A stretch of 27,292 nucleotides of DNA, from IMG/VR virus record IMGVR_UViG_3300021090_000091, positions 1 through 27,292 of that record, one strand, 5' to 3'. The notes under the pieces were generated by a model that saw only the letters and a program-made list of their open reading frames with translations, was not told the DNA's origin and searched no databases. Positions 1-8,176 of this stretch are shown in pieces. Position 1 is the first letter of the stretch, and each line of letters opens with the position of its first letter. The stretch comes from a virus. The position numbers and the translations under genes are program-made.

Positions 1-127
1 AGGATGTGAAAATACTTTTATCCTGTAGTCCTGTTAAAAAGTTTTCCGGTTTATCCGGGTTGTGAATACCAGGGAGAAGTATCACGAATCGCGCTTTACC
101 TTCCGTGAAGGACCTTTGAACTTTCTT
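1..127 (-). pseudogene. Host ORF fragment interrupted by the element (3' side)
   Basis: The minus strand is open through the whole left flank and runs off the window; its residues include the string FVILLPGIHNPDKPENF. Joining base 127 to base 27202, which removes the element and one copy of ACTTTCTT, keeps this frame open into the right flank as far as possible ATG codons at 27222, 27249 and 27258. I infer a host gene split near its 5' end. I do not recognise the family. Plus-strand frames here are closed. Only about 42 codons are visible, so coding status is moderately supported. Confidence 0.5.
120..127. repeat. Target-site duplication, left copy (ACTTTCTT)
   Basis: ACTTTCTT abuts the left end of the inverted repeat, and the same 8 bases follow the right end at 27194-27201. 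Phage Mu makes 5-bp duplications, so 8 bp would be unusual. A shorter duplication with chance extension (for example CTTTC) cannot be excluded. Confidence 0.7.
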
Positions 128-213
128 ATAAAGCCGCCTGATAAAGCGAGGCACAAATTCCAGATAAGTGACTTCCCAAAATCAATTGAATAGGTCAAAG
201 TTACTTTGATTTT
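128..213. repeat. Terminal inverted repeat, left
   Basis: Aligned without gaps to the reverse complement of 27108-27193, 72 of 86 positions match by hand count, and the inner 42 (172-213) are identical. It holds two GATAA-type sub-sites, CCTGATAA at 137-144 and GATAAGTGACTTCCC at 163-177. A 15-bp palindrome, TCAAAGTTACTTTGA, lies at 195-209. Paired sub-sites within each end resemble the multiple transposase-binding sites of Mu ends. No TG dinucleotide stands at the terminus. Confidence 0.85.
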
Positions 214-252
214 GATTCAACTATGCCTTCCAAAAAGCCAAAGTCAGCACTT

Positions 253-1098
253 TTAAACCGAATCTGCAAACCTGTATATTTTATAAACAAAGGTGCGTGT
301 TGTACCTGTTGTATTCGAGAGTACGAGCACTTTTGCTCCAGTGGTTTTTTCAACCATATAGGCGCTCAAGCCGGAGCCGGAATTTTGCGACAATAATACA
401 TCAGCAGCCCCGAATTTGGCATGGGCAGAATAGAAACAAGGCTCTCCATTGCTCATGCCGACGATCTCGACGGATGTTCCCGCTGCGACCGCCTGTTCAC
501 CTTCGATGATAGTATATAATTTGATCCACCGAGAAGGGATGGGGCTGAGTATATTTGTTGCGTTCGTTGCCGTGGTGGCGGTCGCGGAGTTGCCTGTGCA
601 GGAGGCCGAGCTTCCACTCACATTCCCAGCCACATTCCCTATAGTGTTGGTCGGGTTTATCAATTGAAAATTGGTGCCGTCATAACGTATTTCCACCATC
701 TTGTAGGCGGGGATATCTCCTGAAACGAGGGAGCTTGTGACCTCTTTTTTTATGCTTCTCGTTCCGAGGCCGTTGATGTTGATCGTGCAGACGCTGGTGT
801 TTGCATTTGACACGGTAAAATAGAGCGGCATGCCGGTGACGTAGCTCTGGAGGGCAGGACTGAGGGTCAGAACGTAGTTATTGGTCCCGCTTGCGGCGGC
901 GTAGGGCAGGGCTCCGTGACCGTCCGTGGCAATGCCGTCGTGATAATGGGTGTTCAATGCGTTCAGGAACGAGGCGTAGACACGGGTGCCTTTTATCCCG
1001 GTGTTGGGATCGCCGTCAATGAATGTTGTTTTTGCGGACCACGCGATAGTGGCCGCGACGAGTAAAAAGATGATAACTGCTGCTGTTTTCCTGAACAT
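253..1098 (-). CDS. Tail fibre protein with an N-terminal signal peptide
   Basis: 281 aa, last gene of the tail operon and closest to the left end, as expected for a Mu-type fibre gene. The start has a strong ribosome site (GGGAGG). Residues 1-22 (MFRKTAAVIIFLLVAATIAW and SA) form a textbook Sec signal: basic n-region, hydrophobic core, small residues before K23. The body is fibre-like, with YDGTNFQLINP near 139-149 and a low-complexity stretch of N, S, T, A and G around 154-182. Fibre proteins are normally assembled in the cytoplasm, so an export signal is odd. No fibre-assembly chaperone follows. Fibre assignment is fairly secure; receptor and localisation are unknown. Confidence 0.75.
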   Translation of the reverse strand: MFRKTAAVIIFLLVAATIAWSAKTTFIDGDPNTGIKGTRVYASFLNALNTHYHDGIATDGHGALPYAAASGTNNYVLTLSPALQSYVTGMPLYFTVSNANTSVCTININGLGTRSIKKEVTSSLVSGDIPAYKMVEIRYDGTNFQLINPTNTIGNVAGNVSGSSASCTGNSATATTATNATNILSPIPSRWIKLYTIIEGEQAVAAGTSVEIVGMSNGEPCFYSAHAKFGAADVLLSQNSGSGLSAYMVEKTTGAKVLVLSNTTGTTRTFVYKIYRFADSV

Positions 1099-1146
1099 GG
1101 TCTGCCTCCCTTTAATTTCAGCTAAGAGCCAAGAGCTGAGAGCTTA

Positions 1147-1689
1147 TTAATCATAGACAAAATAGACGTGTGTGTGCGCGGGCTTCATCTCGGTTATGAC
1201 CGATTCGAGCACCGCCGTGGCCTCCGTGCCCCAGTCCTGGAGCAGGTCGCCGGCGGCCGAGTCTCCCGCGGTGAAATACGTGAGCGTTTGCGGAGAATTG
1301 GTGATGTGCATGCGCCAGCAGTGGATCGTCGCCGGTGTGCCGCCATAGGCCCCGGAGTTCGGCGGCATCTCCTCTATATCAGCGATGAAACCGAGCTTTG
1401 CCGCCAGGTCGATGTAATACTGGATGTCGAGCCTGCCGCGCAGGCGGCGCTGCTGCGCCACGATCATGCGGCGGATCTCGGGCGTAGTCCCCGCCACGGG
1501 GATGATGCCGTATCGGGCCTCCCATGCCTCCAGTGTTTCATTGGCCATGTCGGGGTGCATCTCTCCCAGCAGGTCCTGGACACGGGCCTGAACGGCGTCG
1601 AGATACGCGCCATCGATGGCTGTGTCCGCGTTAAAGACGCCGCCCAGATCGAGGGGAAAAAGCATTTTCAGAACATCGGCATGAAGCAT
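1147..1689 (-). CDS. Baseplate/tail protein, Mu gp48-like (DUF2313)
   Basis: 180 aa, starting MLHADVLKMLFPLDLGG with AGAGGG upstream of the ATG. The pattern matches the Mu gp48/DUF2313 family: an LLGEMHPDMANETLEAWEAR-type segment, a short loop, then IRRMIVAQQRRLRG and a beta-rich C-terminus ending HVYFVYD. In Mu-like phages this protein lies between the J-like baseplate wedge and the fibre and connects the two, and that is its position here. The family is recognised from pattern and gene order, not from a search. Confidence 0.8.
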   Translation of the reverse strand: MLHADVLKMLFPLDLGGVFNADTAIDGAYLDAVQARVQDLLGEMHPDMANETLEAWEARYGIIPVAGTTPEIRRMIVAQQRRLRGRLDIQYYIDLAAKLGFIADIEEMPPNSGAYGGTPATIHCWRMHITNSPQTLTYFTAGDSAAGDLLQDWGTEATAVLESVITEMKPAHTHVYFVYD

Positions 1690-1698
1690 AAGCCCTCT

Positions 1699-2886
1699 TT
1701 AGGTTACCGTTATTGTTCCCGGCCTGAGCATGACGTATGCTCCCGGCACTACATTGGCGTTCGGTGTTGTAAGCGCTTTATATTCAGCACCATTCTGAAT
1801 GGCCAAGGAAGTCAACTGATCCAAATACAATACCTGCCCCGGCTCCAGAAGAGAAAGATATGAAGCAATGTCGAGCGCGATCTTTGCCCTGTCGACGTTT
1901 TGTCCGCTGACCGCCATAACTACGTCCTGGGTCTGGATCGTGGGAGCGAGGCAGGCCACGCGTGAGGCGCCTACACAGCGATTAGTCTCAATGTTTTTTT
2001 TGACCTGCGCAATCAAACTTCGAATGACGTATCTCTGCCCGATCGCGGTGAAGATGTCGTCCTGCACGGACAGACTGCCGGCGCCGTCCACCACGGCCAC
2101 AATGGTCTCGGTATTCAGGTCGAGGTTGTCCACCACGTCGCCCTTTACCACGGGCCGTCCGGCGTCATTGAACGCGCCCGCGGCGTCCACCAGCTTGTTC
2201 GGGGTGACGGTCGTCGCGGTGCCGGTGTGGTGATAAACGATATACGGCTCATTGGCATACTTGAAGATGTCGTCGGCCAGGGTGAGCTGTATCCCGCTGT
2301 TCACGACGGTCACCGTGGTGCTCCTGCGCTTGACCGGGTTTTCGACGATATCGCCTACAGCCACGGCCAGGGCGGTGGAGAAGTCGGCGGCGGTATCGTT
2401 TAACTTGTTTGCAGCGGCGCTGGTGGTGTTCCCGATGCGCGATGAATTGCTCGGCAGCTCCGAACCTGTTGTGCCGGCATCGGCGACGACCACGAGGTCC
2501 AGGGTGCCATCGCCCTGAGCGAGAGGAAAGGGAAAAGCATCTGCCACATTGTCAATTTCTTTGGCCCACTTGGCGTAATCATACTGGTTGCCGCCTGCGG
2601 GCGGACGGCGCTCGTCCTCCTGAAGCCGCGCGAGGAACTCCGCGTCGTCCTCTCCGGCCACAGGCACCAGCCCGCGATCGCCGCCGTGGTGCAGGAGGTT
2701 GTCATGGTCCGAGGTGTCGGGAAAGATCTGCTTCGCGGCCCGGTCGATCTCGTAATAGAGGCCGAAGAGGGCAGATGCCAGACAGCCGGAGCGGAACAGC
2801 GTTTCCTGGTCCACGGTGCCGTTCTGGTTGCGGTAATCGGTCAGGATCTTATCGTACAGCTCGTTGAAGGACTTTTGAAAAGGCAT
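1699..2886 (-). CDS. Baseplate wedge protein, gpJ/Mu gp47-like, with inserted repeats
   Basis: 395 aa from the ATG at 2886, chosen because GAGGGG stands about 8 bases upstream. The N-terminus (FNELYDKILTDYRNQNG) and the region EDDAEFLARLQEDERRPPAGGNQYDYAKWA are typical of Baseplate_J proteins, as is the C-terminal part with VAPT-like loops. Between about residues 150 and 295 there are two related beta-rich units. One contains NKLNDTAADF and VGDIVEN; the other contains NKLVDAAGAF and KGDVVDN. They look like a tandemly duplicated insert that would project from the wedge. The gene follows the gp46-like gene and precedes the gp48-like gene, the standard Mu order. Confidence 0.85.
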   Translation of the reverse strand: MPFQKSFNELYDKILTDYRNQNGTVDQETLFRSGCLASALFGLYYEIDRAAKQIFPDTSDHDNLLHHGGDRGLVPVAGEDDAEFLARLQEDERRPPAGGNQYDYAKWAKEIDNVADAFPFPLAQGDGTLDLVVVADAGTTGSELPSNSSRIGNTTSAAANKLNDTAADFSTALAVAVGDIVENPVKRRSTTVTVVNSGIQLTLADDIFKYANEPYIVYHHTGTATTVTPNKLVDAAGAFNDAGRPVVKGDVVDNLDLNTETIVAVVDGAGSLSVQDDIFTAIGQRYVIRSLIAQVKKNIETNRCVGASRVACLAPTIQTQDVVMAVSGQNVDRAKIALDIASYLSLLEPGQVLYLDQLTSLAIQNGAEYKALTTPNANVVPGAYVMLRPGTITVT

Positions 2887-2887
2887 T

Positions 2888-2930
2888 TTAACCACCCCTC
2901 ACCTAACCTCTCCCACTGAGGGGAGAGGGA
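2888..2930. repeat. Intergenic hairpin repeat (CACCCCTCAC family)
   Basis: CCTCTCCC at 907-914 pairs with GGGAGAGG at 921-928 (window positions 2907-2928). The repeat starts with ACCCCTCACC. A related copy lies upstream of the tail chaperone at 8791-8842. Read on the minus strand, the leading part GTGAGGGGTG supplies the ribosome binding site of the next gene in both places. Confidence 0.65.
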
Positions 2931-2936
2931 TTTTAT

Positions 2937-3290
2937 TTATACAACCGGGACGAACGTCTCAAACGTGACCGGCTGGTCGTTCGCCTGGGTGGCGTCCACG
3001 CGGATATTCACCTGGCCGCGCGTGTCGTCGTCCCGCTCCGCAATGGCCGTGATCGCCTTTGCCTTGCCCGCGTCGATGAGCCATTTTGCCGCCTGTTTGC
3101 AGCGTACCGGCACCAGGGCGAGGTTCTGGTCCGTGTCCTTTTTCGGGAGTGCCGGCATGCCGAATTTCGGATTTACGAACCACGCGCCTTGCTCCACCAG
3201 GATGCTGAGGGCCACGTCCGTGGCGATGGTGGCGTCCTGCTCGTGTGTCAGCTCGGGGTGGCCCTGGTTCATGATGATCTTGTAGCCCAT
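2937..3290 (-). CDS. Baseplate protein, Mu gp46-like (gpW/gp25 role)
   Basis: 117 aa, with the start preceded by GAGGT. The central text DVALSILVEQGAWFVNPKFGMPAL and the following VRCKQAAKWLIDAGKAKAI match the phage GP46 family, the small baseplate protein that links sheath and wedges in Mu-like tails. Its place between the spike (gp45-like) and the J-like gene agrees. The C-terminus ends in a short beta segment, VTFETFVPVV. Confidence 0.8.
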   Translation of the reverse strand: MGYKIIMNQGHPELTHEQDATIATDVALSILVEQGAWFVNPKFGMPALPKKDTDQNLALVPVRCKQAAKWLIDAGKAKAITAIAERDDDTRGQVNIRVDATQANDQPVTFETFVPVV

Positions 3291-3299
3291 TATTACCTC

Positions 3300-3372
3300 A
3301 GTTTGTAGCTTAGAGCTGAGAGTTAAGAGCTTGTGGCTTAACCCTTAGCTATCGGCTCTTAGCTATCAGCTT
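3300..3372. repeat. Low-complexity AGCT/CTTAG repeats in a tail-operon gap
   Basis: Repeated words such as TAGCTTAGAG, GAGAGTTAAGAGC and CTTAGCTATC fill the gap between the gp45-like and gp46-like genes. The same word family occurs at 1120-1145 and 9255-9408. No reading frame or promoter is evident. Confidence 0.6.
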
Positions 3373-3374
3373 TC

Positions 3375-3863
3375 TTATGATGCCTTCGTCTTTGCCGTGG
3401 CGACGTTCGCGATCACCAGCGGCGCATCTATTGTATGCCCGCCAAAGGTGAGGGCATTAATTGCTGTAACAATTCTTTCATCAGCCAGTTTATATTGAGC
3501 GCCGTTTCCCATCTCCACGGCCGGGGAATTCACGATCACCTTGGTCTGGCCGAGGATCTCGATCGTCTTCCCGCGCTTCATGTGGATTTTGTCGCCCTCG
3601 TCGGTATAGAGCGCCACTTCGCCGCGCGCGAGCTCGATGCGGTACCGGCGATCGTCCGAGCCGATCAGATAAAAGACGTTCCCGCGGCCTATGATGAGGC
3701 CCTCGGCGCCGTCCAGGAGCGAGGAAGCAAAACCATAGTGCTGCTGCATCTCCCTGTCCTTGAACTCTTCGTTCGGCAGTCCGGTCGCGGATATCGTCCG
3801 GATAGCTCCCTCCGTGAGGGCGTTGATAACAACGCGGCGGATGATTGTTTTAATAAGGCCCAT
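3375..3863 (-). CDS. Baseplate spike/assembly protein, gpV/Mu gp45-like
   Basis: 162 aa from the ATG at 3863 (MGLIKTIIRRVV), with GAGGGG about 5 bases upstream. The Mu Gp45 pattern is visible: an N-terminal region, then DREMQQHYGFASSLLDGAEG, the OB-fold strands around VFYLIGSDDRRYRIELARGEVALYTDEGDKIHM, and a beta-helical stretch IEILGQTKVIVNSPAVEMG that forms the needle. This trimeric spike sits under the D-like hub and pierces the target envelope. No C-terminal metal-binding HxH tip is seen, which some spikes have. Confidence 0.8.
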   Translation of the reverse strand: MGLIKTIIRRVVINALTEGAIRTISATGLPNEEFKDREMQQHYGFASSLLDGAEGLIIGRGNVFYLIGSDDRRYRIELARGEVALYTDEGDKIHMKRGKTIEILGQTKVIVNSPAVEMGNGAQYKLADERIVTAINALTFGGHTIDAPLVIANVATAKTKAS

Positions 3864-3880
3864 GTTACCCCTCAAAATCA

Positions 3881-3972
3881 GTTTTGAGTTGTGAGTTCTT
3901 AGTTCTTAGTTAAAAACGCCCTGCTCTTGCGAAAGCGCGGGTGCAGACTCAAAACTAAAAACTAAAAACTGC
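3881..3972. repeat. Low-complexity repeats in a tail-operon gap
   Basis: The words GAGTTCTTAGTTCTTAGTT and AAAACTAAAAACTAAAAACT frame a short unique core. The heptamer spacing is the same as in the CTAAGAA array at 8131-8176. Confidence 0.6.
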
Positions 3973-3987
3973 CTCTCAAAACTGCCG

Positions 3988-5061
3988 TTACGCGGTCATC
4001 CCGGGCAGGCCGAGCCTGAGCTCGGTAGTGGTGCCCTGGTCCTTTGACTTCTTGAATGTGCGGCCATAGATGAGGTATGAACCATCGAGCTCGTAGTTAT
4101 TTTTCTCATCCTTTACGTTTGCCAGCTCGTTGATGCTCCAGTTCTTTCCGTTCTGGCTGTGGCCGGAGACGGTATAGGTGGCCAGAAAACCCTCGTGGCG
4201 CATCAGTTCAAGCGCCATTCTGGCCTGCTGGTCCGGCTGGTCTCCTCCGTATTCGTCCTTCAGGAAGAACGGCTTGTAGAAAGGGAAATCTGGATCGACG
4301 ACCGTTGCCTCAATGTTTATTTGAGTCGCCGAAAACACGTTTGTGCCCTGCTTCTGCCCCACAACCGTCACCTGGCTGAAGCGCTTTGTGATGTCGTTCA
4401 GTAAATTCGAGGTTTTGATGTTGTTCCCCTTGCCGTCCATGCGGCGCGTAAGAGTAAAGGCCGGATCGCCTTTTTCCCTGGGCTTTCCAAACACAAAGAG
4501 CGGCTGATATGCCGTTGCTCCGGATCCGTGCGGCAGGCAATAGAAGATCATGCCTTTGTTCTTCGCAAACTGGCTCAGGACCTCGAAGACCGTCATGCCG
4601 GGCTCTATCTGCGACAGCGCGTTCTGCGTGTCGAAGATCCCCACCTTCGAGCCCTTGCCCTTGATGCGGCCCTTCGTGTCTTCCTCATACAGGATGGCGG
4701 CGCGCTGGATCCGCGGCAGCCTTCCGATCAGCAGTTCCGCGAGTTGTTTGAGTGTCTGGTCCTGCACGGTGATAAAATCCTGCGCGTGGGCGTCCACGAT
4801 GACGCCCATGTAATCCCGGCCGGTGATCGTGAGCTTGCTGCCGTTTTTGTCATCGACCGGGTTCGGTTTTTCGATGATCCCTGTGTGCTCCAGGGTGTCG
4901 TTGACGTAGAGTTCGCAATCCTGACCTTTTACAATGGAGGTCTCCGGATTGGCAAGTACCAGCTCGAAGGCGGCCGCGCCGGCGAACATGTCCGCGTCGA
5001 TCGAGTAGGACTCGAACCGCTCGATGCGTTTGCCGTTGACCAATAAATAAACAGTATCCAT
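3988..5061 (-). CDS. Baseplate hub protein, phage late control D/Mu gp44-like
   Basis: 357 aa from ATG 5061 (MDTVYLLVNGKRIERFESY); AAGGA lies nine bases upstream, and a GTG two codons earlier is the alternative. The family signature is present: an N-terminal beta domain, LTITGRDYMGVIVDAHAQDF around residue 80, a middle domain with GMTVFEVLSQFAKNKGMIFY, and the C-terminal YTVSGHSQNGKNWSINELAN with a final GRTFKKSKDQGTTTELRLG. It corresponds to the gp27-like trimeric hub on which the spike sits. It lies between the gp43-like and spike genes, as in Mu. Confidence 0.85.
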   Translation of the reverse strand: MDTVYLLVNGKRIERFESYSIDADMFAGAAAFELVLANPETSIVKGQDCELYVNDTLEHTGIIEKPNPVDDKNGSKLTITGRDYMGVIVDAHAQDFITVQDQTLKQLAELLIGRLPRIQRAAILYEEDTKGRIKGKGSKVGIFDTQNALSQIEPGMTVFEVLSQFAKNKGMIFYCLPHGSGATAYQPLFVFGKPREKGDPAFTLTRRMDGKGNNIKTSNLLNDITKRFSQVTVVGQKQGTNVFSATQINIEATVVDPDFPFYKPFFLKDEYGGDQPDQQARMALELMRHEGFLATYTVSGHSQNGKNWSINELANVKDEKNNYELDGSYLIYGRTFKKSKDQGTTTELRLGLPGMTA

Positions 5062-5157
5062 TTTCACAGTTCCTTAAAACGTGGGAGGTGGCAAGTCCGC
5101 TTCGCTTGGAAGAAGGATGTAACGTCCTACATCCCACGTCCTACGTCCTCACAGGCC

Positions 5158-6504
5158 TCATGCCGCGTAAAGCTTGATCGTTCCACTTACAAAGCTCGGG
5201 TTCTTGATCTGCGGATTGATCGCCAGTATCCTGTCGGCCGCGTTGTAGGGCAGGCCGTATTTCAGACAGATCAGGTGCAAGGGCATGGTGTTTTCGATGT
5301 CCACGCTGTAGATCCGCGCTATCTCGAGCTTGATCCTGCGCGCGTGCGCGACCAGCCCGTCCACGGCGGTCTTGATGCTCTGCATGGTCCGGGCGTTGTC
5401 CACGCCGGTCTGGGCGCTTGCCATTACCTCGGCCAGCACGGCCTCGATGTCCGTCACGTTCATGATGGGGTCAACGGCGGCGGCGCCAAGGAAGTTGCCG
5501 AGGACATCAAAGCTGGGTTGATTTTCTATCCGCTTCCCGGCCTGGCGGTTCAACTGGTCCGCCTTGAATGCGTATGCCGCCTCGAGCGCCAGGCGCTGCG
5601 CTGCGGCAAGCTGTACGTGCTTTGCCATGATCGCGGCCGCGGCGTTCTCGGCGATCGCCCTGACCGAGCCTGCCGGGGCGGTGGTGCGGAAGTCCAGAAA
5701 CGACTGCTCCAACTGCCCGAGGGCGTTCTTCATGCTGCTCGCAAAACGCGCGGGGGCGGTGCGCAGGTCTGAAAACGCCTCAGCGTAGCGCTCCACGGTC
5801 TCTGCGATCGCGCCGATGACGCGGCCGGGGAGATTGGTCGTATAGTCGATCGTGGCAATGATACTGTTCGCGGGCTGGGTGACCGCCGACAGTGTCCCTT
5901 CAAGGGTGCGGACACCCGCATCCACCTGCGCCACGAAGGCGCGGGCCTTGCCGGTGAGGTCCTGAAATTGAGAGAGGATGTCCTGACCCGCGACCAGCGC
6001 CCGGTCCATGAGAGCGCTGCCCTCGGTGCCGAGTACTTCGGTGACATCGGCTACGCACTGCGTCATGGCTTCCGTTTGCCCCAGTTGGAACGCTTCCTCG
6101 CACACGCCGCCGATGGACGGCTCCGCGATCTGCTCCGGCTCGATGATGCTCTCAACGAACAATATATCGATCTCCGCCAGGCGCAGGCGGTCGTCGAACC
6201 TGCGGTGCATGCGCTCGACATATCCGCGCAGGACTCCGTGTTCCGGATGGATGAACTCGATCGGACTTGACTGTTTGGAAATAGCGTCGTACAGGTCCTG
6301 GTGCAGGTCAAAATCATCGTTGTAAAAAAAACAGGTGAAATGGTGCGGGGTGCCGCGCTGGCCCATGTTCTCGACGAGCGCGCCGTCCCGGTTCGGGTAT
6401 TCGTGCTTCACGAGCGCCCACTCGACGGTGTCGGACACCCCGCGATCGGAGATCATGACCTCGATGCCTGCAAGCGTTGCCGGGTATTTGTCTTTATTTG
6501 ACAT
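5158..6504 (-). CDS. Mu gp43-like protein (DNA-circulation N-terminal family)
   Basis: 448 aa. The ATG overlaps the tape-measure stop codon (TGATG), so translation is coupled. The N-terminal 115 residues (ATLAGIEVMISDRG, NMGQRGTPHHFTCFFYNDDF, IEFIHPEHGVLRGYVERMHR) match the DNA_circ_N family found in Mu gp43. The middle is long, helical and alanine-rich. The C-terminal 45 residues (MPLHLICLKYGLPYNAADRI and a late NPQI) resemble a LysM-like unit. In contractile tails this protein is usually placed at the inner baseplate near the tape-measure end. The family name reflects an old proposal; a DNA role in a headless particle is doubtful. Confidence 0.75.
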   Translation of the reverse strand: MSNKDKYPATLAGIEVMISDRGVSDTVEWALVKHEYPNRDGALVENMGQRGTPHHFTCFFYNDDFDLHQDLYDAISKQSSPIEFIHPEHGVLRGYVERMHRRFDDRLRLAEIDILFVESIIEPEQIAEPSIGGVCEEAFQLGQTEAMTQCVADVTEVLGTEGSALMDRALVAGQDILSQFQDLTGKARAFVAQVDAGVRTLEGTLSAVTQPANSIIATIDYTTNLPGRVIGAIAETVERYAEAFSDLRTAPARFASSMKNALGQLEQSFLDFRTTAPAGSVRAIAENAAAAIMAKHVQLAAAQRLALEAAYAFKADQLNRQAGKRIENQPSFDVLGNFLGAAAVDPIMNVTDIEAVLAEVMASAQTGVDNARTMQSIKTAVDGLVAHARRIKLEIARIYSVDIENTMPLHLICLKYGLPYNAADRILAINPQIKNPSFVSGTIKLYAA

Positions 6505-8093
6505 CAGTGGTTTATCCCAAACTCGCCGCGATTGATGCGGCCGACGGTGATCCTTGTATTCAAATCAGCGGTATCGGTTTTTATTTGGTCCGGCGTGACG
6601 TACACGGTCAGATTGACGGTGTTCTGCATGGGCTGGCCGCTCATGACCTGCTGCTGCCTGGCGTAGTCATAGGGGTTTTCCGTGCGCCATTTCCTGAGCC
6701 CCGCGGCCTCGTTCTTTCCCGCCTGCTGCATGATGATCGCGGCCAGGGCCTCACTGGAGAGCACCGTGCCGGCGCCGCCGCCTAATGCCGCCATCCCCTG
6801 CACAAACCTTGTCGCGCCCGCCAGGGATATCACACCGTATATTTTTTGGAAAACGTCCAGCACCTTGCCCGCCGCAACGGAAATGCCCATGAGGCCGATC
6901 ACGGACAAGATGCCTTTGACGACGACCGGGTGGGCCTGCAGAGCGTCCAGCACGTGGGACAGCCCCTTGAGCGCGGACGCCATGTGGTCCACCTTGAACT
7001 TGTCGAGCTGATTTTGAAAGAGTTTGAGCTTTGCGGCCATGCTGTCGGACTCGGACTTGAAATCCCTTGCCAGGCTGCCTGAAGAACGCCGCAGCTCTTC
7101 CTGTTTGTGCATGATATCGCCGTACTTTTGCGCGATCATCATGAGTGTCTTCGCGGCCTCGGGCCTGCCGAATATGGCCATGGAGACTTCTTCGATGCTC
7201 TTGCCGGAGCGCTGAGCTTCATCGGCGAGCTTTTTAAATTGCGGGATGAGGTCCGCGATGCTCTTAACGCCGCCGCCCTGGTTAAAGAAGTTGATGCCGC
7301 GGCCGAGGAGCTGGCTGTTGATATCTTTATTCTTGCTGACGCGCAGCAGTCCGTTGAACAGCGCCTCGATGGATCCGCTCGCCTCGCCTGCAGACCCGGT
7401 GAACTGCGTGAGCTGCGCCTGGAGCGCCATGAGCGGGGTCACATTGCCGAGGCCCTGGGTCTTCAGGAGCTGCATGGTCTTTGACATTGAGCTGATGGAT
7501 TGCAGGAACGCCTCGGGGCTCTTCCGCACGTCCTCCATCTTCATGGCCGCGTTCAACTGGTCCTGCAGCGCGGGCAGGTCCGTTGCCGCGACCTTGTATT
7601 TGTCCATCAGCTCGCCGATGGTCTCGGCGTATATCTTTACGTCGGTTTGCGACGCCACGGCGCCCTTGCCGACCTGCGGCAGGATCGCCCTGATGACGTT
7701 CATCGAGACGCCCGTCGTGTTCAAGGCCTCGGCCATGTCCGCGAACTGCCCCTTGATGAGCGGGATGCCGGACCCGGGCGAGATGAGGTCCACGATCTGT
7801 TTGCGAAACGCGGCCATATCGATCGCGGAGGCCCCGGACGTGCGGCCCACTTTGCGGAGCACCGCGTCGAACTCCAGCAGATCCTCTGTCATTTTGTATA
7901 CGCCGAAACCCGCGCCAAGCGGGCCGAGCGCGCCGAGCCTGCTCCAACCGGCGGCCATGGATGCGTTCACGCGCTTGAAGACGTTGATGGCGTTCCTGCC
8001 GTACTTGTTCACGGCGTCATGGCCGCGGGACAGCACGTTTATGAGTTTGCTGTCGCTGGCGGTCAGGTCTATTTGGGCTTCGTTCTTCGCCAT
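6504..8093 (-). CDS. Tail tape measure protein 1
   Basis: 529 aa from ATG 8093 (MAKNEAQIDLTASDSKL), chosen by ATGAGG six to ten bases upstream and by agreement with the second copy (MGKNEARIDL). The Mu-type tape-measure pattern is visible: helical N-terminal half with a RVNASMAAGW segment, long coiled coil to about residue 380, a hydrophobic segment near 390-440 (VVVKGILSVIGLMGISVAAG) and the end INRGEFGINH. The protein sets tail length and fills the tube. By the usual rule of about 0.15 nm per residue, the tail would be near 80 nm. It is stop/start coupled to the next gene. Confidence 0.85.
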   Translation of the reverse strand: MAKNEAQIDLTASDSKLINVLSRGHDAVNKYGRNAINVFKRVNASMAAGWSRLGALGPLGAGFGVYKMTEDLLEFDAVLRKVGRTSGASAIDMAAFRKQIVDLISPGSGIPLIKGQFADMAEALNTTGVSMNVIRAILPQVGKGAVASQTDVKIYAETIGELMDKYKVAATDLPALQDQLNAAMKMEDVRKSPEAFLQSISSMSKTMQLLKTQGLGNVTPLMALQAQLTQFTGSAGEASGSIEALFNGLLRVSKNKDINSQLLGRGINFFNQGGGVKSIADLIPQFKKLADEAQRSGKSIEEVSMAIFGRPEAAKTLMMIAQKYGDIMHKQEELRRSSGSLARDFKSESDSMAAKLKLFQNQLDKFKVDHMASALKGLSHVLDALQAHPVVVKGILSVIGLMGISVAAGKVLDVFQKIYGVISLAGATRFVQGMAALGGGAGTVLSSEALAAIIMQQAGKNEAAGLRKWRTENPYDYARQQQVMSGQPMQNTVNLTVYVTPDQIKTDTADLNTRITVGRINRGEFGINH

Positions 8094-8104
8094 TACAAAC
8101 CTCA

Positions 8105-8176
8105 TTCAAAATTCAATATTCAAAATTCAAAACTAAGAACTAAGAACTAAGAACTAAAAACTAAGAACTAAGAACT
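8105..8176. repeat. CTAAGAA heptamer array
   Basis: The words ATTCAAAATTCAATATTCAA are followed by about six near-perfect heptamers CTAAGAA (8132-8175). On the minus strand the stop of the frameshifted chaperone (8168-8170) lies inside this array, so the array supplies the last codons and stop. Such arrays are prone to copy-number change. Confidence 0.7.

Noticed and set aside
7246-8136. Long plus-strand frame of 296 codons opposite tape measure 1
   Set aside because: It is antisense to a well-supported gene, has no ribosome site, and its text is cysteine- and serine-rich as expected of a shadow frame.
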